Assembly: GCF_019425495.1 (NCBI RefSeq) | Contig: NZ_VFIV01000003.1 | Location: 1-47,019, forward strand | DNA length: 47,019 nt | Reading direction: 5' to 3' | Source of the DNA: Coxiella endosymbiont of Ornithodoros amblus | GTDB taxonomy: Bacteria > Pseudomonadota > Gammaproteobacteria > Coxiellales > Coxiellaceae | Part shown: positions 31,967 to 41,716 of the stretch, in pieces | Position numbering within the stretch: position 1 is the stretch's first letter | Layout: each line of letters opens with the position of its first letter | Notes under the pieces: model-generated | Database searches by the model: none | Told to the model about the DNA's origin: nothing | What the model saw: the letters and a program-made list of their open reading frames with translations, nothing else | Position numbers and translations under genes: made by a program

Positions 31967-33699
31967 AAAACTGACTCCATCGAAAATTGAATAACCCACG
32001 GCTTTTTAGGTTCGCTAATGGCATTGGTAATGGTTAGTTCAAACATCCCAACCGGCGTTAACAAAACAATTCCAGGACCGATACCAACTTTTAATTTTTC
32101 ATTAAAGAGTCGCTCACTCACATTTCCGATATCAATGAAACCAGCGAGATAAATATTTCTTACAATTTTTTCCTGTATTTCAAAACTTCCGACGAAAAGG
32201 CTGCACCCGGGTCCAATGGAATTGAAGCTAAAACCACGTATGCTTCGAGCACCGCCGGCAAAAAATTGCAGGGATAAAGGTAAATTAAGGATATTTTTAA
32301 TGGCAGTATAGCCCCCAGATACTCGAATGATAAAGCGAGTTCGCTCCCACGCAGTAAACAAAAACCGCGTATCTAAACGTGTTTGAAGAAAACTGGTTTT
32401 TGAAAGAACACTTTCACTCGCGCCGCTAATGGTGACAACTATACTATGACCTCGGGAGGGGTTTAGCGTGTTGTCAGCGTTCCGGTGCTCCCACGAAATT
32501 GAAGGATACAACACCCCGGCGTTCGTCCTCGATAAATCGCGCAAATTATAATGTTCTCTTAGTGCCGTTAGTGAAATAATCTGTTCCCAATTTCCCACAT
32601 TGGTTTGATAGCTCACGCTGAGTCGACCACTATGGCCTTTTCCCGTATCTTGATCTTGATCTAAAAAGCCTGCGGAAAATGTGTATAGATCGGTTGCAGG
32701 ATTATTCCCCGGAATAATATAATTCGCGACCAGCGCGCTGTTAGAGGGTGAGGCACGTAAATAAGTGTTAAAACGATAGCCGTAGGGATTAATCCAACGA
32801 AAATTAGTACTAACTAAAGCGCGCGGGCCTGTGTCCGTTCCAAACCCCAATCCAAAATTGTATTGCTTTTTTGGCTGCATGTCTAAATGGATTTTAATAG
32901 GAACGTATAAAGCTTGGGCCTTTTGCAGTTCCGGTGTTACTACGACCGTCGAAAAATAATCGCTGTTAGCGAGCCTTTCCCATGTACGTCCCACTTTATC
33001 TTGACTGAAGTAATGTCCTTTTCGATATTGTAAAAAACGATGGAGAAAACTTTTATGGAAGGATGTGGCTGAGAAATCGGTCGTGCCAAAAAAGAAGCGG
33101 GGACCCGTATCAAAAACAATAATGACGGTGGAGCGATAATTTTTTAAATCAACAAGAATTTGGTTTCTTATCATTCGGGCTTTAAAAAAGCCGCGTCCTG
33201 CGGCGACATTAAATAAATCATTTTTAGCGAATTCATATTTTTCTGAATCAAAAAAATCACCCGCTTTTACAGGGAAGTTTTCGTAAAGGTGCAGAAAAGC
33301 CTGGTCGTAAGCGCCAGGACCACTGATTTGCAATTTAACCTGCGTAAACTGCATACGTGGCCCAGGATTCACGGTAAAATGGCCAAACCAAAAATGAGGA
33401 TAAGGGTGGCGAATATAATCGTGAATATGAGGTTTAAAATAACCATACGGTTTTATGGCTTCTTCAATCTCTTTTGGAATTTCTTCATAGAATTTTCTAA
33501 TGGTGGCGGGGAAAAAGTCGTGCTTAATAGTTTCATGCTTTTTGAAAAGTCGTTTGAAGGAATTTTTTAAAGGTCTGGGGGCCAAACCAGCAATTTGTAC
33601 TTCAAGCGTATTGGTGGCGGCAGACAACTGTTGCGTCCAGGCAAGGCCTGAAAAAAAACAACAGAATAAAATAGAAATGGTACAAAGATATTCCTTCAT
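31963..33699 (-). CDS. tamA: TamA, Omp85-family outer-membrane protein
   Basis: A 578-residue protein with a signal peptide (LCTISILFCCFFSGLAWTQQ, cleavage about residue 25-30), three POTRA-like domains (about residues 30-260) and a 16-strand Omp85 barrel. Barrel landmarks are LGFGTDTGPRALVSTNFRWI and FFAGGARSIRGFSFNSIGPG, the conserved (V/I)RGF motif in the lid loop, and an aromatic-ending C-terminal strand (WVIQFSMESVL). E. coli TamA is 577. It is coupled to tamB by a 4-base overlap. Both parts are intact. Confidence 0.92.
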   Translation of the reverse strand: MKEYLCTISILFCCFFSGLAWTQQLSAATNTLEVQIAGLAPRPLKNSFKRLFKKHETIKHDFFPATIRKFYEEIPKEIEEAIKPYGYFKPHIHDYIRHPYPHFWFGHFTVNPGPRMQFTQVKLQISGPGAYDQAFLHLYENFPVKAGDFFDSEKYEFAKNDLFNVAAGRGFFKARMIRNQILVDLKNYRSTVIIVFDTGPRFFFGTTDFSATSFHKSFLHRFLQYRKGHYFSQDKVGRTWERLANSDYFSTVVVTPELQKAQALYVPIKIHLDMQPKKQYNFGLGFGTDTGPRALVSTNFRWINPYGYRFNTYLRASPSNSALVANYIIPGNNPATDLYTFSAGFLDQDQDTGKGHSGRLSVSYQTNVGNWEQIISLTALREHYNLRDLSRTNAGVLYPSISWEHRNADNTLNPSRGHSIVVTISGASESVLSKTSFLQTRLDTRFLFTAWERTRFIIRVSGGYTAIKNILNLPLSLQFFAGGARSIRGFSFNSIGPGCSLFVGSFEIQEKIVRNIYLAGFIDIGNVSERLFNEKLKVGIGPGIVLLTPVGMFELTITNAISEPKKPWVIQFSMESVL

Positions 33700-33762
33700 C
33701 TACTGAATTATACCGCCAGCCCCTTGCTAGGGGTACCAAAGATTGTTCTTTCTTTCTCAAGA

Positions 33763-33789
33763 CCCGTATTTAGCTTCGCTGCATACGGG
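33763..33789. repeat. short palindromic repeat C, copy 2
   Basis: CCCGTATTTAGCTTCGCTGC followed by ATACGGG forms an imperfect palindrome (CCCGTAT/ATACGGG arms). It lies between tamA and coaA. Related copies at 5,078-5,108 and 35,742-35,765. Confidence 0.5.
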
Positions 33790-33838
33790 CCCGGTTCTTC
33801 ATTGACCCTAAAAGTAGAGGCAAGAATAATAGAGCCTT

Positions 33839-34795
33839 ATGACTGTCAAACCTGAATTAAACGAAATAACATCTTATCTGAAATTTAATCGGCAGGAATG
33901 GGGTAATTTTCGTAAAGACACGCCACTGACGCTCACGGAGTCCGACCTTGATAAACTCCAGGGTCAGATTGAAATCGTTTCGCTTAAAGAGGTCACCGAA
34001 ATTTATTTGCCGTTATCCCGGCTTTTGAGTTTTTATGTAACGGCCAGACAAGCTTTACATCAAGCGACATATCAATTTTTGGGAAAACCAGAACCCAAGG
34101 TGCCTTACATTATAGGCATTGCTGGCAGTGTAGCCGTGGGGAAAAGCACAACCTCACGGGTGTTGAAGGCATTATTGTCCCGCTGGTCCGATCATCCCAA
34201 TGTGGAAGTGATCACGACGGATGGATTTTTATATTCCAATGCGAAGCTTGAGAAACGAGGGCTTATGAAACGTAAAGGGTTTCCTGAAAGCTACGATATG
34301 CCCAGTTTGTTGCGTGTGCTCAATGCTATTAAATCGGGACAGCGCAATGTACGCATCCCGGTTTATTCTCATCATTATTACGATATTGTTCGTGGTCAAT
34401 ACGAAATTGTTGATCAACCGGATATTGTAATCTTAGAAGGACTGAATATTTTGCAAATCAGTGTTAAAAAAACAGTTCAGCAATTCGAGGTGTTTGTTTC
34501 CGATTTTTTTGATTTTTCGTTATTCGTTGACGCGCAAGCGCAAGTGATCCAAAGATGGTATATCGACCGCGTTTTAAGTTTTTGGCGTACCACGTTTAAA
34601 GACCCGCATTCCTATTTCCATTATTTGAGACAAATGTCTGAAACCGAGGTTGCCACATTTGCGAAACAAGTATGGGATGAAATTAATAAAGTTAATTTAA
34701 TTGAGAATATTTTGCCCTATAAAAATCGAGCTCAATTAATTTTGGGAAAGGCAGCTGACCACTCGATTCAAAAGGTTTACTTGCGAAAAATTTAA
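33839..34795 (+). CDS. coaA: pantothenate kinase, type I
   Basis: CoaA phosphorylates pantothenate, the first and controlling step of coenzyme A synthesis. The 318-residue protein has the P-loop GSVAVGKS at residues 96-103, EVITTDGFLYSNAKLEKRGL with the family DGF(L/Y)xxN motif, KGFPESYDMPSLLRVL, and PVYSHHYYDIV. Length is normal (E. coli 316). The start ATG 33,839 gives the standard N-terminus. Divergent from tamA. With coaE intact at 6,833, the two ends of the CoA pathway are kept in a decaying genome. Confidence 0.95.
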   Translation: MTVKPELNEITSYLKFNRQEWGNFRKDTPLTLTESDLDKLQGQIEIVSLKEVTEIYLPLSRLLSFYVTARQALHQATYQFLGKPEPKVPYIIGIAGSVAVGKSTTSRVLKALLSRWSDHPNVEVITTDGFLYSNAKLEKRGLMKRKGFPESYDMPSLLRVLNAIKSGQRNVRIPVYSHHYYDIVRGQYEIVDQPDIVILEGLNILQISVKKTVQQFEVFVSDFFDFSLFVDAQAQVIQRWYIDRVLSFWRTTFKDPHSYFHYLRQMSETEVATFAKQVWDEINKVNLIENILPYKNRAQLILGKAADHSIQKVYLRKI

Positions 34796-34805
34796 ATGGC
34801 TCGTC

Positions 34806-35553
34806 ATGCGCTTATTTAAAAAGCGGGAAACAGTCGCTATCATTTCGGATGATGGCTTTACACAAGCCACTTTTGTACTAACGTTCGGAGGAGCAGCATC
34901 CTCGATTATCTGTTTTGTGCACGGCTTTCACGGCAGGGAAGCTACGGGGCTTATTTATATGATGGTAAAATTTATAAATTGAAAATACAAGGTTTTATTT
35001 GGTATGAAGCTTGGGGAGGTGGGAGATGAAGGCGTGGATTTTGTGACGCTCGTGTTACGCGATGATCAACGCACGCGCGAATGTTATCCTTTTTCTTTTG
35101 AAGTGAAGTTGCTTTATCGGATAACGACGGGTAAGTTGACTTGCCAAGCAGGTGCACTGCAATTTAGGTGATCGGCCCATGCCTTATTACGTGGGTGTTC
35201 ATTCTTATTTTTGACCCAACCGCTGATGAGAGCCCGGAAAAGAAGTGGAACAGCGCTTTTTCTGTTGCCTATTTCTATTGCTGATCTAAGGATCAATGAA
35301 CAACTGACGACGGTAGATGAAAATAAAGAAATAACAGCGCATTACCCTGAGGGTGATGCTATTCACCTGGCAGCCGAGTGTTGTGGACAATCCGGATTTT
35401 TCTTATGTTCAGCTTTATATGATGCGGGATAAGGCATTCATCTGCGTGGAATCTTGGATAGCGTTTCCCAATGCCATGAATAGCGTCTTCGCCGCACGAT
35501 TTTTGCCTCCTGGCGCCAGTGAGGAAGGGCGATTAACGCTTTGGGTGGATTAG
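34806..35553 (+). pseudogene. aldose 1-epimerase / hexose-6-phosphate mutarotase-like, decayed
   Basis: Pieces in order: ETVAIISDDGFTQATFVLTF (34,810-34,900), VTLVLRDDQRTRECYPFSFE near 35,030-35,100 (the family LVLxDDxxTRxxxPFxFxL motif), YYVGVHSYF near 35,200 (the GxHPYF motif), and NAMNSVFAARFLPPGASEEG then RLTLWVD to a TAG at 35,553. They lie in different frames with stops between. The gene would be ~280 residues, as in the YeaD group. It follows coaA by 10 bases on the same strand. Confidence 0.6.
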
Positions 35554-35689
35554 GGGTTAGGACGAACTCACATCATTACCTACAAATGATAAAACCTTAA
35601 GGCCGCCATCCCTTTTCAAAAAGCTCTCATCCCCCTTACAAGGGACTATTCCCTTAAATTCCGTCATCCACGCCTCACGCAGCATGGCG

Positions 35690-35736
35690 AAATCTAAAAT
35701 TGAAACGGCTGTGATTTATGGGGTAATGATATGAAC
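35690..35736 (-). repeat. dispersed intergenic repeat A, copy 2
   Basis: The complement reads ATATCATTACCCCATAAATC ACAGCCG and on into TTTCAATTTTAGATTTCG, matching the repeats at 4,979 and 41,123 over ~46 bases. It lies in the ~230-base gap between the mutarotase remnant and the ankyrin ORF. Confidence 0.55.
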
Positions 35737-35741
35737 GAATT

Positions 35742-35765
35742 CCCGTATTTCGCTTCGCTTCATAC
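35742..35765. repeat. short palindromic repeat C, copy 3
   Basis: CCCGTATTTCGCTTCGCTTC followed by ATAC matches copies at 5,078 and 33,763 but lacks the closing GGG. It lies at the 3' end of the ankyrin ORF. Confidence 0.4.
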
Positions 35766-35780
35766 AAACCTGGCTACGCA

Positions 35781-36176
35781 TTATTGCTGGGTTTCGTGAT
35801 TGACTTTCACGCCGCAAAATCGTTGCAACGCTTGAAGGACCTCTTGGTGTTCATGACGTTTCGCAATCATCAAGGGTGTGTCATCGTACTCCGTTGTGGC
35901 ATTCAGATCAGCCCCTGTCATGATTAGCAACGGAACAACATCGGGGGAATTATAAAGTGCAGCGAAATGCAACGGCCGGATTTGGGCTTCATCCTCGAAA
36001 TAATTGGGATCGGCGCCATTCTCTAACAGCCGTTTTACCGTATGAAAGTGATTGCCGATAACGGCATCAAGCAGTTCTTTGTTGATTTTGCTGTTCACCC
36101 CGTCCTCAGCTCCTATTCTCAATTTCCAGGTAATAGTAGCATATTTTGGGAGAGATTGGAGGCTCGAGATTGGCAT
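35781..36176 (-). CDS. small ankyrin-repeat protein
   Basis: A 131-residue protein with about three ankyrin repeats: DAVIGNHFHTVKRLLENGAD, RPLHFAALYNSPDVVPLLIM and TPLMIAKRHEHQEVLQALQR. The start is uncertain: the first ~28 residues before INKELLDAV have no repeat character, and no clear ribosome binding site is seen. It could be an intact small protein or the surviving end of a longer one. Ankyrin proteins in Coxiella are often effectors; no translocation signal can be shown here. Nothing in the frame is broken. Confidence 0.6.
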   Translation of the reverse strand: MPISSLQSLPKYATITWKLRIGAEDGVNSKINKELLDAVIGNHFHTVKRLLENGADPNYFEDEAQIRPLHFAALYNSPDVVPLLIMTGADLNATTEYDDTPLMIAKRHEHQEVLQALQRFCGVKVNHETQQ

Positions 36177-36365
36177 TGCTTTAAGCTTAAAGTGATATCT
36201 TGTTAGTTATAAATTTAGCTATCAGTGAGGTATAAAGATGAGGGGATTTTTAAAGATAATATTAAAAAGTTTCGGATTGTTGTCCCCTGTTCGAAAATGT
36301 CACAAGAGAGGAAGGCATCCTTAATAAATCATAGGATATTTAAGTTTTTAAATGCGAATGACTTT

Positions 36366-36398
36366 CTAACGCACCATTTCGGTGAAATGGCGCGTTAG
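36366..36398. terminator. strong hairpin upstream of gltX
   Basis: CTAACGCACCATTTC and GAAATGGCGCGTTAG pair over 15 positions with one A/C mismatch, with loop GGT. No T-run follows, so it may be a Rho-independent-like barrier, an mRNA-stabilising element or a repeat rather than a true terminator. Confidence 0.4.
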
Positions 36399-36438
36399 TT
36401 GAGCAGGGGACCGCTGTTTTCTGCTTAAGAGTTCCGGT

Positions 36439-37860
36439 ATGCTATCGCCAATGAAACACATACGCACTCGTTTTGCCCCCAGTCCGACCGGTTATCTTCA
36501 CATCGGCGGCCTTCGTACCGCCTTGTTTAGCTGGTTATTTGCTAGGCAGAATAATGGGGCGTTTATTTTGCGGATTGAAGATACCGATCTGGCGCGTTCG
36601 ACTCAAGCGTCGGTTGACGCTATTTTAGAAGGCTTACGCTGGCTACAAATTGACTGGAATGAAAGTCCTTATTATCAGTCTCAGCGGATGGATCGTTATC
36701 GGGAGGTGATCGATCAGTTGCTCAAGAGAAAAAGTGCTTATCGTTGTTATTGCTCTAAAGAACGCTTGACTGAGTTGCGTAATACGCAATTGAAACATAA
36801 AAAACCCCCCCGCTACGACGGTTTTTGTCGCGATAAAGCACCCCGACAGTCGAATGAGCCTTTTGTGATTCGTTTTCGCAATCCAGTAGAAGGTGCGGTG
36901 GTTTTTGATGATCTGATCCGCGGAACAATTTCTATCGATAACCGTGCGTTGGATGATTTAATTATCGCCCGTAGCGATGGTGGGCCAACCTATAATTTAA
37001 CGGTGGTTGTTGACGATTGGGACATGAAAATTACTCATGTTATTCGGGGCGATGACCATATTAACAATACGCCGCGTCAGATTAATATCTTACGCGCATT
37101 AGGTGCAGAGTTGCCGCACTATGGTCATGTTCCCATGATTTTAGGCCCTGACGGTAAACGCTTGTCAAAGCGCTACGGCGCCGCCAGTGTTTTGCAATAT
37201 CGTGATGAAGGTTATCTCCCTGAAGCCTTGATTAATTATTTAATTCGATTGGGCTGGGCGCATGGTGATCAAGAAATATTTTCGCGTGAGGAAATGGTTC
37301 AACTTTTTGATATCAGCGCTGTTAGCCGATCCCCAGCTGCATTTAACCCTGAAAAACTGCTGTGGCTGAATCAGCATTATTTGAAAACAGTAAGTCCGAG
37401 CATAATCGCCGAGGCATTTGCCACCCGGTTGGAAAAGGCTGGAGTGGACTTGCGCAATGGCCCTTCGCTTGAACAAGTCATCGCTTTGCAGGCTGAACGC
37501 ACTAAAACACTCCAGGAAATGACGCAGCGGAGCCTTTATTTTTATCAAGATATCACGAGTTATGATGAAAAAGCGGCTTGTAAGTATTTGCTCCCAGTGA
37601 TTGTAGAACCCTTACAGCAAGTTCACGATCGGCTTGCCAGCTTGCCAAGCTGGAAAAAAGAAGCTATCCATGAAGTGCTCGTGGAAACCGCACAGACGCA
37701 TCAGTTGAAGTTGGGACAATTGGCCCAGCCGATTCGAGTCGCGTTGACAGGCAATACGGTCTCGCCCCCCATCGATGCAACCTTGTATTTAATCGGTCGG
37801 GATTCTACTCTTAAACGCTTGGATCACGCCATTCGTTTTATTCACCAAGGCATGGACTAG
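36439..37860 (+). CDS. gltX: glutamyl-tRNA synthetase
   Basis: GluRS charges tRNA-Glu (and perhaps tRNA-Gln in organisms with GatCAB). The 473-residue protein has RTRFAPSPTGYLHIGGLRTA with the HIGH-type motif, DTDLARST, the KMSKS-type KRLSKRYGA at about residues 242-250, and the anticodon-binding C-terminal domain. Start: ATG 36,439 or, more like the family, ATG 36,451 (MKHIRTRFAP). Full length. C. burnetii is thought to have two gltX genes; which one this is cannot be told from the window. Confidence 0.95.
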   Translation: MLSPMKHIRTRFAPSPTGYLHIGGLRTALFSWLFARQNNGAFILRIEDTDLARSTQASVDAILEGLRWLQIDWNESPYYQSQRMDRYREVIDQLLKRKSAYRCYCSKERLTELRNTQLKHKKPPRYDGFCRDKAPRQSNEPFVIRFRNPVEGAVVFDDLIRGTISIDNRALDDLIIARSDGGPTYNLTVVVDDWDMKITHVIRGDDHINNTPRQINILRALGAELPHYGHVPMILGPDGKRLSKRYGAASVLQYRDEGYLPEALINYLIRLGWAHGDQEIFSREEMVQLFDISAVSRSPAAFNPEKLLWLNQHYLKTVSPSIIAEAFATRLEKAGVDLRNGPSLEQVIALQAERTKTLQEMTQRSLYFYQDITSYDEKAACKYLLPVIVEPLQQVHDRLASLPSWKKEAIHEVLVETAQTHQLKLGQLAQPIRVALTGNTVSPPIDATLYLIGRDSTLKRLDHAIRFIHQGMD

Positions 37861-37921
37861 ATAAGAAGCAAAGTCTATCATGGGCTCTAATTAAAAGAAT
37901 CCAGAACCAAGGAGAGGGACA

Positions 37922-38348
37922 ATGGAAATTTCAGTTTTTCTGGCTCAGGTAATCGGTCTCTACTTTGTGATCATCACCTTATTTAAGTCATCCGCTATAA
38001 ATGGCAGGTTCGATAACTAAAGGATTTTGCTATTCAGCGGAGAGTTTTATTATTAAACGCAATTATCACTCTCATTATCGGTATTTTTTTAGTGGTGAGT
38101 CATAACTTGTGGATAGCCGATTGGTGAGTAGTGATTACAATTATCTTAAAATTACAGGTATTGTTCGGCGTTTCATTATTGACGCCACAAAATTCATTTT
38201 AAAATGGTGGCTTAAACGCTCCGCCCACCTCATCATAGCAGCCATTGTCTACTTGATTGTAGGTATTTATTTACTTCATATCCATGGGTGCAGGTATTTA
38301 AACGGTGGCATTCACCCTCAAATGCCTTTTTGCAATTTTACGACTTGA
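37922..38348 (+). pseudogene. small multi-pass membrane protein, decayed
   Basis: A good ribosome binding site (AGGAGAGGG) precedes ATG 37,922: MEISVFLAQVIGLYFVIITL, a first membrane helix, then frame loss. LLLNAIITLIIGIFLVVSHN (second helix) follows in a second frame, and KWWLKRSAHLIIAAIVYLIV and GIYLLHI (third) in a third frame. The original would be ~135 residues with three or four helices. I do not recognise the family with certainty. Two or three indels. Confidence 0.55.
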
Positions 38349-38410
38349 CCCAGCTACGCTGTTACGTGATCATAAGCAACTCAGTAATGTCTAGCAAGTA
38401 GCCATACGCT

Positions 38411-38483
38411 GCTGGCGTAGCTCAGTGGGTAGAGCAGCTGATTTGTAATCAGCCGGTCGTAGGTTCGATTCCTATCGCCAGCT
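38411..38483 (+). tRNA. tRNA-Thr (anticodon TGT)
   Basis: Acceptor GCTGGCG pairs with CGCCAGC; D arm GCTCAGTGGGTAGAGC; anticodon stem-loop GCTGATTTGTAATCAGC with TGT (reads ACA and ACG by wobble); T arm GGTTCGATT. Discriminator T; CCA not encoded. A second threonine tRNA in the window besides 10,936. Confidence 0.93.
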
Positions 38484-38575
38484 TTTTAAATCAAAGGTCC
38501 ATTCCAAAGAAATATGAGTATAATTAATATTAAGAGCGTGCGCTTCCTTAGAAATTTAGATCCTTAGAAAATCAA

Positions 38576-39488
38576 ATGGAATTTAGTAAAAAGTTGGTAA
38601 GGATCGTCGCTTTTATTGCTTTCTCAGTTAATAGTTTAGTTGGCGTTGGCATTGTGGGGTGTAAATCACTTTTGCAAACGATCCTGGCTGTTATCATTTT
38701 GGCCATGCTTTTTACGATAGGATCGACATTTTTGCTACTTGTCCATTTGGTGGTGAGTAATTAAAAGTTTCGTCCATTAAAGCAATTAACGCATCTCGAT
38801 TTTGGGTTTATTATTTTTCAAGCACTTTTTGCCGGTGCGTTTTTTAATATTTTACTTCTACTTGGATTAAAATATACCAATGTCAACGCTTCTGGAATTA
38901 TCACTAGTACTCTACCTGCGATTGTAGTGATTTTTTTATTATCTTTCTGAAAGAAAGAGTTACCATTTCTACACTTCTGTGCGTTGGATTTACTGTGATT
39001 TGTTTTGATAATTATTAAATTTCAGAGTTTTCAGTTCGGAAGTAGATATCAAATTTATGGCGATATATATTAGCTTCACTCATTCCCCGAGGCCACTTAT
39101 TATATTCTTTCTAAACTTCGCCCTAATAAATTACCTGTATTTCTAGTATCTGCGTTAATGAACGAGATCAATATTCCCACCTTTTTTATTTCTATTTCTC
39201 CGACATCAGAGCTTTCTGATGCAGTTTACCCCTGAGCAATATATATTGCTATTTATTGTTGGCATAAGCTCAGCATTGTTTTATGTGTTTTTGTTTTCAG
39301 GATGTAATCATGTCCCTAGCTTCCCTAGCTCATTAGTGGGGTTGATAACAGCATTTATGCCTATTGCTATATTGGGAATCACTTATTTATTTTTAGTTGA
39401 AAAAAATAATGGTACTCCAATTATTAGGTTTTTTTGGCTTGTGATTTTATCGATCGTTTTCAATGCAAGCAGATTATTCGGCGGTTAA
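38576..39488 (+). pseudogene. EamA/DMT-type transporter, decayed
   Basis: A ~300-residue, ten-helix drug/metabolite transporter is readable in pieces: NSLVGVGIVGCKSLLQTILA and LFTIGSTFLLLVHLVVSN, then HLDFGFIIFQALFAGAFFNI and LLLLGLKYTNVNASGIITST with LPAIVVIFLL (the EamA domain's first repeat), and in the last part YILLFIVGISSALFYVFLFS, VGLITAFMPIAILGITYLFL (second repeat end). Stops and frameshifts lie between the segments (38,762, 38,949, 39,230). Substrate unknown. Confidence 0.7.
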
Positions 39489-39545
39489 CTATTGAAATAG
39501 CTATGTTGAATAATGTTTATCAAACTTTTGTGGGAGGCAATCTAT

Positions 39546-39786
39546 CACAGATATCATTTTGGGAATAATTACTGAAAAAACTTGGGATTTCCAACGACCA
39601 GTCAAAGAAATTTCTAGGATTTATTCCATCTATTTGACTCTTCGTCAGGCATTTTCAACCGACACCTCGGCACTCGAGCAAGTGGAACGACCTTTCGAGC
39701 AAAATACTGCGCGGGGGATGTCATTAGAAGAGTTTGAACGTACTCAACTCGTATTCTACATCCACCCTCCCCTCTTCAATTTGTGA
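39546..39786 (+). other. unidentified open frame
   Basis: About 80 codons, with TWDFQRPVKEISRIYSIYLT and LRQAFSTDTSALEQVERPFE, are protein-like in composition and end at a TGA. No start codon with a ribosome site is clear and I recognise no family. Probably part of a decayed gene that continued into the next ~100 bases (SNNQYEIGNRRQFIEFLKKL in another frame). Confidence 0.3.
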
Positions 39787-40232
39787 TACCAGCAACGACA
39801 TTTTTCCAACAACCAGTATGAGATAGGCAACCGGAGACAGTTCATTGAATTTTTAAAAAAACTCTCAGTCAAATTGAATCGTCGAGAGACCAAAAGGAAC
39901 AAAAGGAAAATGAGCGGTTAACCGCCGATTAATCATATAGTGTTAGCACTAACGTAATGGATAAGCGATAGATGCGGTGATGATTGATTAGCACAACAGA
40001 GCTCCTTACGCTGTGCTATAGTTAGCCTGAGAGGCTAAAAATAAGGAGGATTGCGATAACGGTACATCAACAAAATCAAGCGAATAGCACTCAGATTAAA
40101 AACCTGGATGCTTTTTACAAGCACATTAAAGTCAACAAGCAGATACAGGAGATTTCGAAAAAAGCGAATACACTAACTTTTCCGTGGAGAAGATAGCCTA
40201 GCAATGCGCGCTGAGCAATCGAAATCGACTGT
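39787..40232. other. degenerate stretch with an orphan ribosome binding site
   Basis: A near-perfect AAGGAGG at about 40,041-40,048 is followed by a frame without ATG: NSTQIKNLDAFYKHIKVNKQ, ending at 40,197. This looks like a small gene that lost its start, or a decayed leader. Otherwise nothing is recognised. Confidence 0.35.
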
Positions 40233-40953
40233 ATGACAAATTACACAGTGAATAAAGTTTTTAGAGGTATACGGAACGTGTTCGACTATTCTTGGATAAA
40301 ACGACCGATTATATCCTCAAAAATATTTTTTGAGTCTATATTGCGGACTATTTGGACAATTTTTTTCATATCTCTCCGAAAAGAATACAATCGCTTCATC
40401 AATATTTTATTGAAAAATCCGATCAATCACGCGTCATGCGAGTGCAGAGCGAATTGGGCAGTCGTGTTACGATTGATTTGACCACGCGTGGTCTATGGAC
40501 TAATTTAGATGGCATCAAATTATCGAGAAGGCGTGCCGAGCGAAATTGTCCTCACATTGAGGATATAAATGGGATCTTTGTTTTTACCGGTTTGTTGTTA
40601 AGTCCTATTCTATTTCACGAAAAATATCGGTTTATCCATGAATCCATAACCTTTGAGATTGAAAGAGGTATGATCGTGGGTTGCAAAACTGCAGATTCAG
40701 AGCCGTTGAAGGATTTAGAATATTATTTCAGAATGCAAAAACTTATCGAAAAATTGAAGAAATTGGTATCGGTACTAACGAAGATTTGTCAACATTGAAA
40801 GGAAAAACGGGTGTTTTTGAAGAGCGCCACGTGGGATTACACTTTGGTTTAGGCGGAAAGAAAGACAACAGCATTCATTTAGATTTAGTGAGTGCCGACA
40901 ACCAAATTTATTTTGATGATAAAGTTATTTTCAATCAGAAACTCCGTTTTTAA
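40233..40953 (+). pseudogene. M29-like (aminopeptidase T-type) metallopeptidase, decayed
   Basis: The ATG at 40,233 opens MTNYTVNKVFRGIRNVFDYS. A second frame (40,352-40,798) has RVQSELGSRVTIDLTTRGLW and TNLDGIKLS, followed by SITFEIERGMIVGCKTADSE. A third (40,750-40,953) has EEIGIGTNEDLSTLKGKTGV, FEERHVGLHFGLGGKKDNSI and HLDLVSADNQIYFDDK. These match the late part of M29 aminopeptidases (EFGIGTNP, DEKxxGTxHIALG, HxDxV). At least two frameshifts; the middle is shortened. Assignment is by eye. Confidence 0.5.
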
Positions 40954-41122
40954 CAGCGATTTTTAATGAAAGTGGTCAGGTACTGATCTTATCATTATCC
41001 ACAATTGGTAAAAACTAAAAACTTAAACCCATCACCCACCTCCCTCGTTGTCCCCACGCAGACGGGGACCCAGCGCACTACGTGTGCAGCGCGATAAAAG
41101 CGCGCCTGGACTTCTGTGCGAA

Positions 41123-41168
41123 TCACGAAGTTTAAAATGAAAATCGCTGTGACTTGTGGGTAATGGTA
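41123..41168 (-). repeat. dispersed intergenic repeat A, copy 3
   Basis: The complement reads CTACCATTACCCACAAGTCA, CAGCGATTTTCATTTTAAAC, TTCGTGA, the best preserved copy by comparison with 4,979 and 35,690. The adjoining CGGGGACCCAGCGCACTACG tract belongs to the same element, since copy 1 is also followed by a GC-rich CATCCCTGATTGCGCGGGAA. Confidence 0.55.
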
Positions 41169-41716
41169 GGGTCTGTACCTTAACTTTCATTTTATAATCG
41201 TGTCTTAATGTAGCGAATATTTACGTTACGTTCTTTTTTACACCATAATACTGGCAGTGAAAAAACGAGAGTTAGTGGTGAGTCGAATAATTTTATGATG
41301 AGAGTAAAGGAGAATTTAAATTTCAAGCAGGGCTGCCCAATCAATCATTTATTGCCGTGGCTGTTCTTTTAAAATGTGGTTATTGTTGTAAATAAAGTAT
41401 TCGATATAGTGTATGCTGGCGTGAAGTCTTCGGAAGTCAAAAGCGAAGACGATGACTTACGGGAAAAAAATCACGCTTTTAAATAATAGACGCTATAACC
41501 TTTTCCCCTTGAGGGCAGAGGAGAAAACCCGAAAGGGGGATTCAGGTGGTATGCTTCGTCAAACTCCATTCATAACTGTACACGAAAGATAAACTTGTCA
41601 TTCGTAATTTTAATGAGGGCCTGATAAGGAAATTTTACGGAGTGTGGAGAATGTTTTTTCACAGAACGAGAAAGAAGCCCGCAGATTTAGCTTTTAATCA
41701 GAATAGATCAAAATGG

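Noticed and set aside
34229-34417. Minus-strand frame opposite coaA
   Set aside because: A shadow of coaA with no independent support.
41040-41100. CRISPR-like repeats in the GC-rich palindromic tract
   Set aside because: Only one unit is present; there is no regular spacing or spacer diversity.
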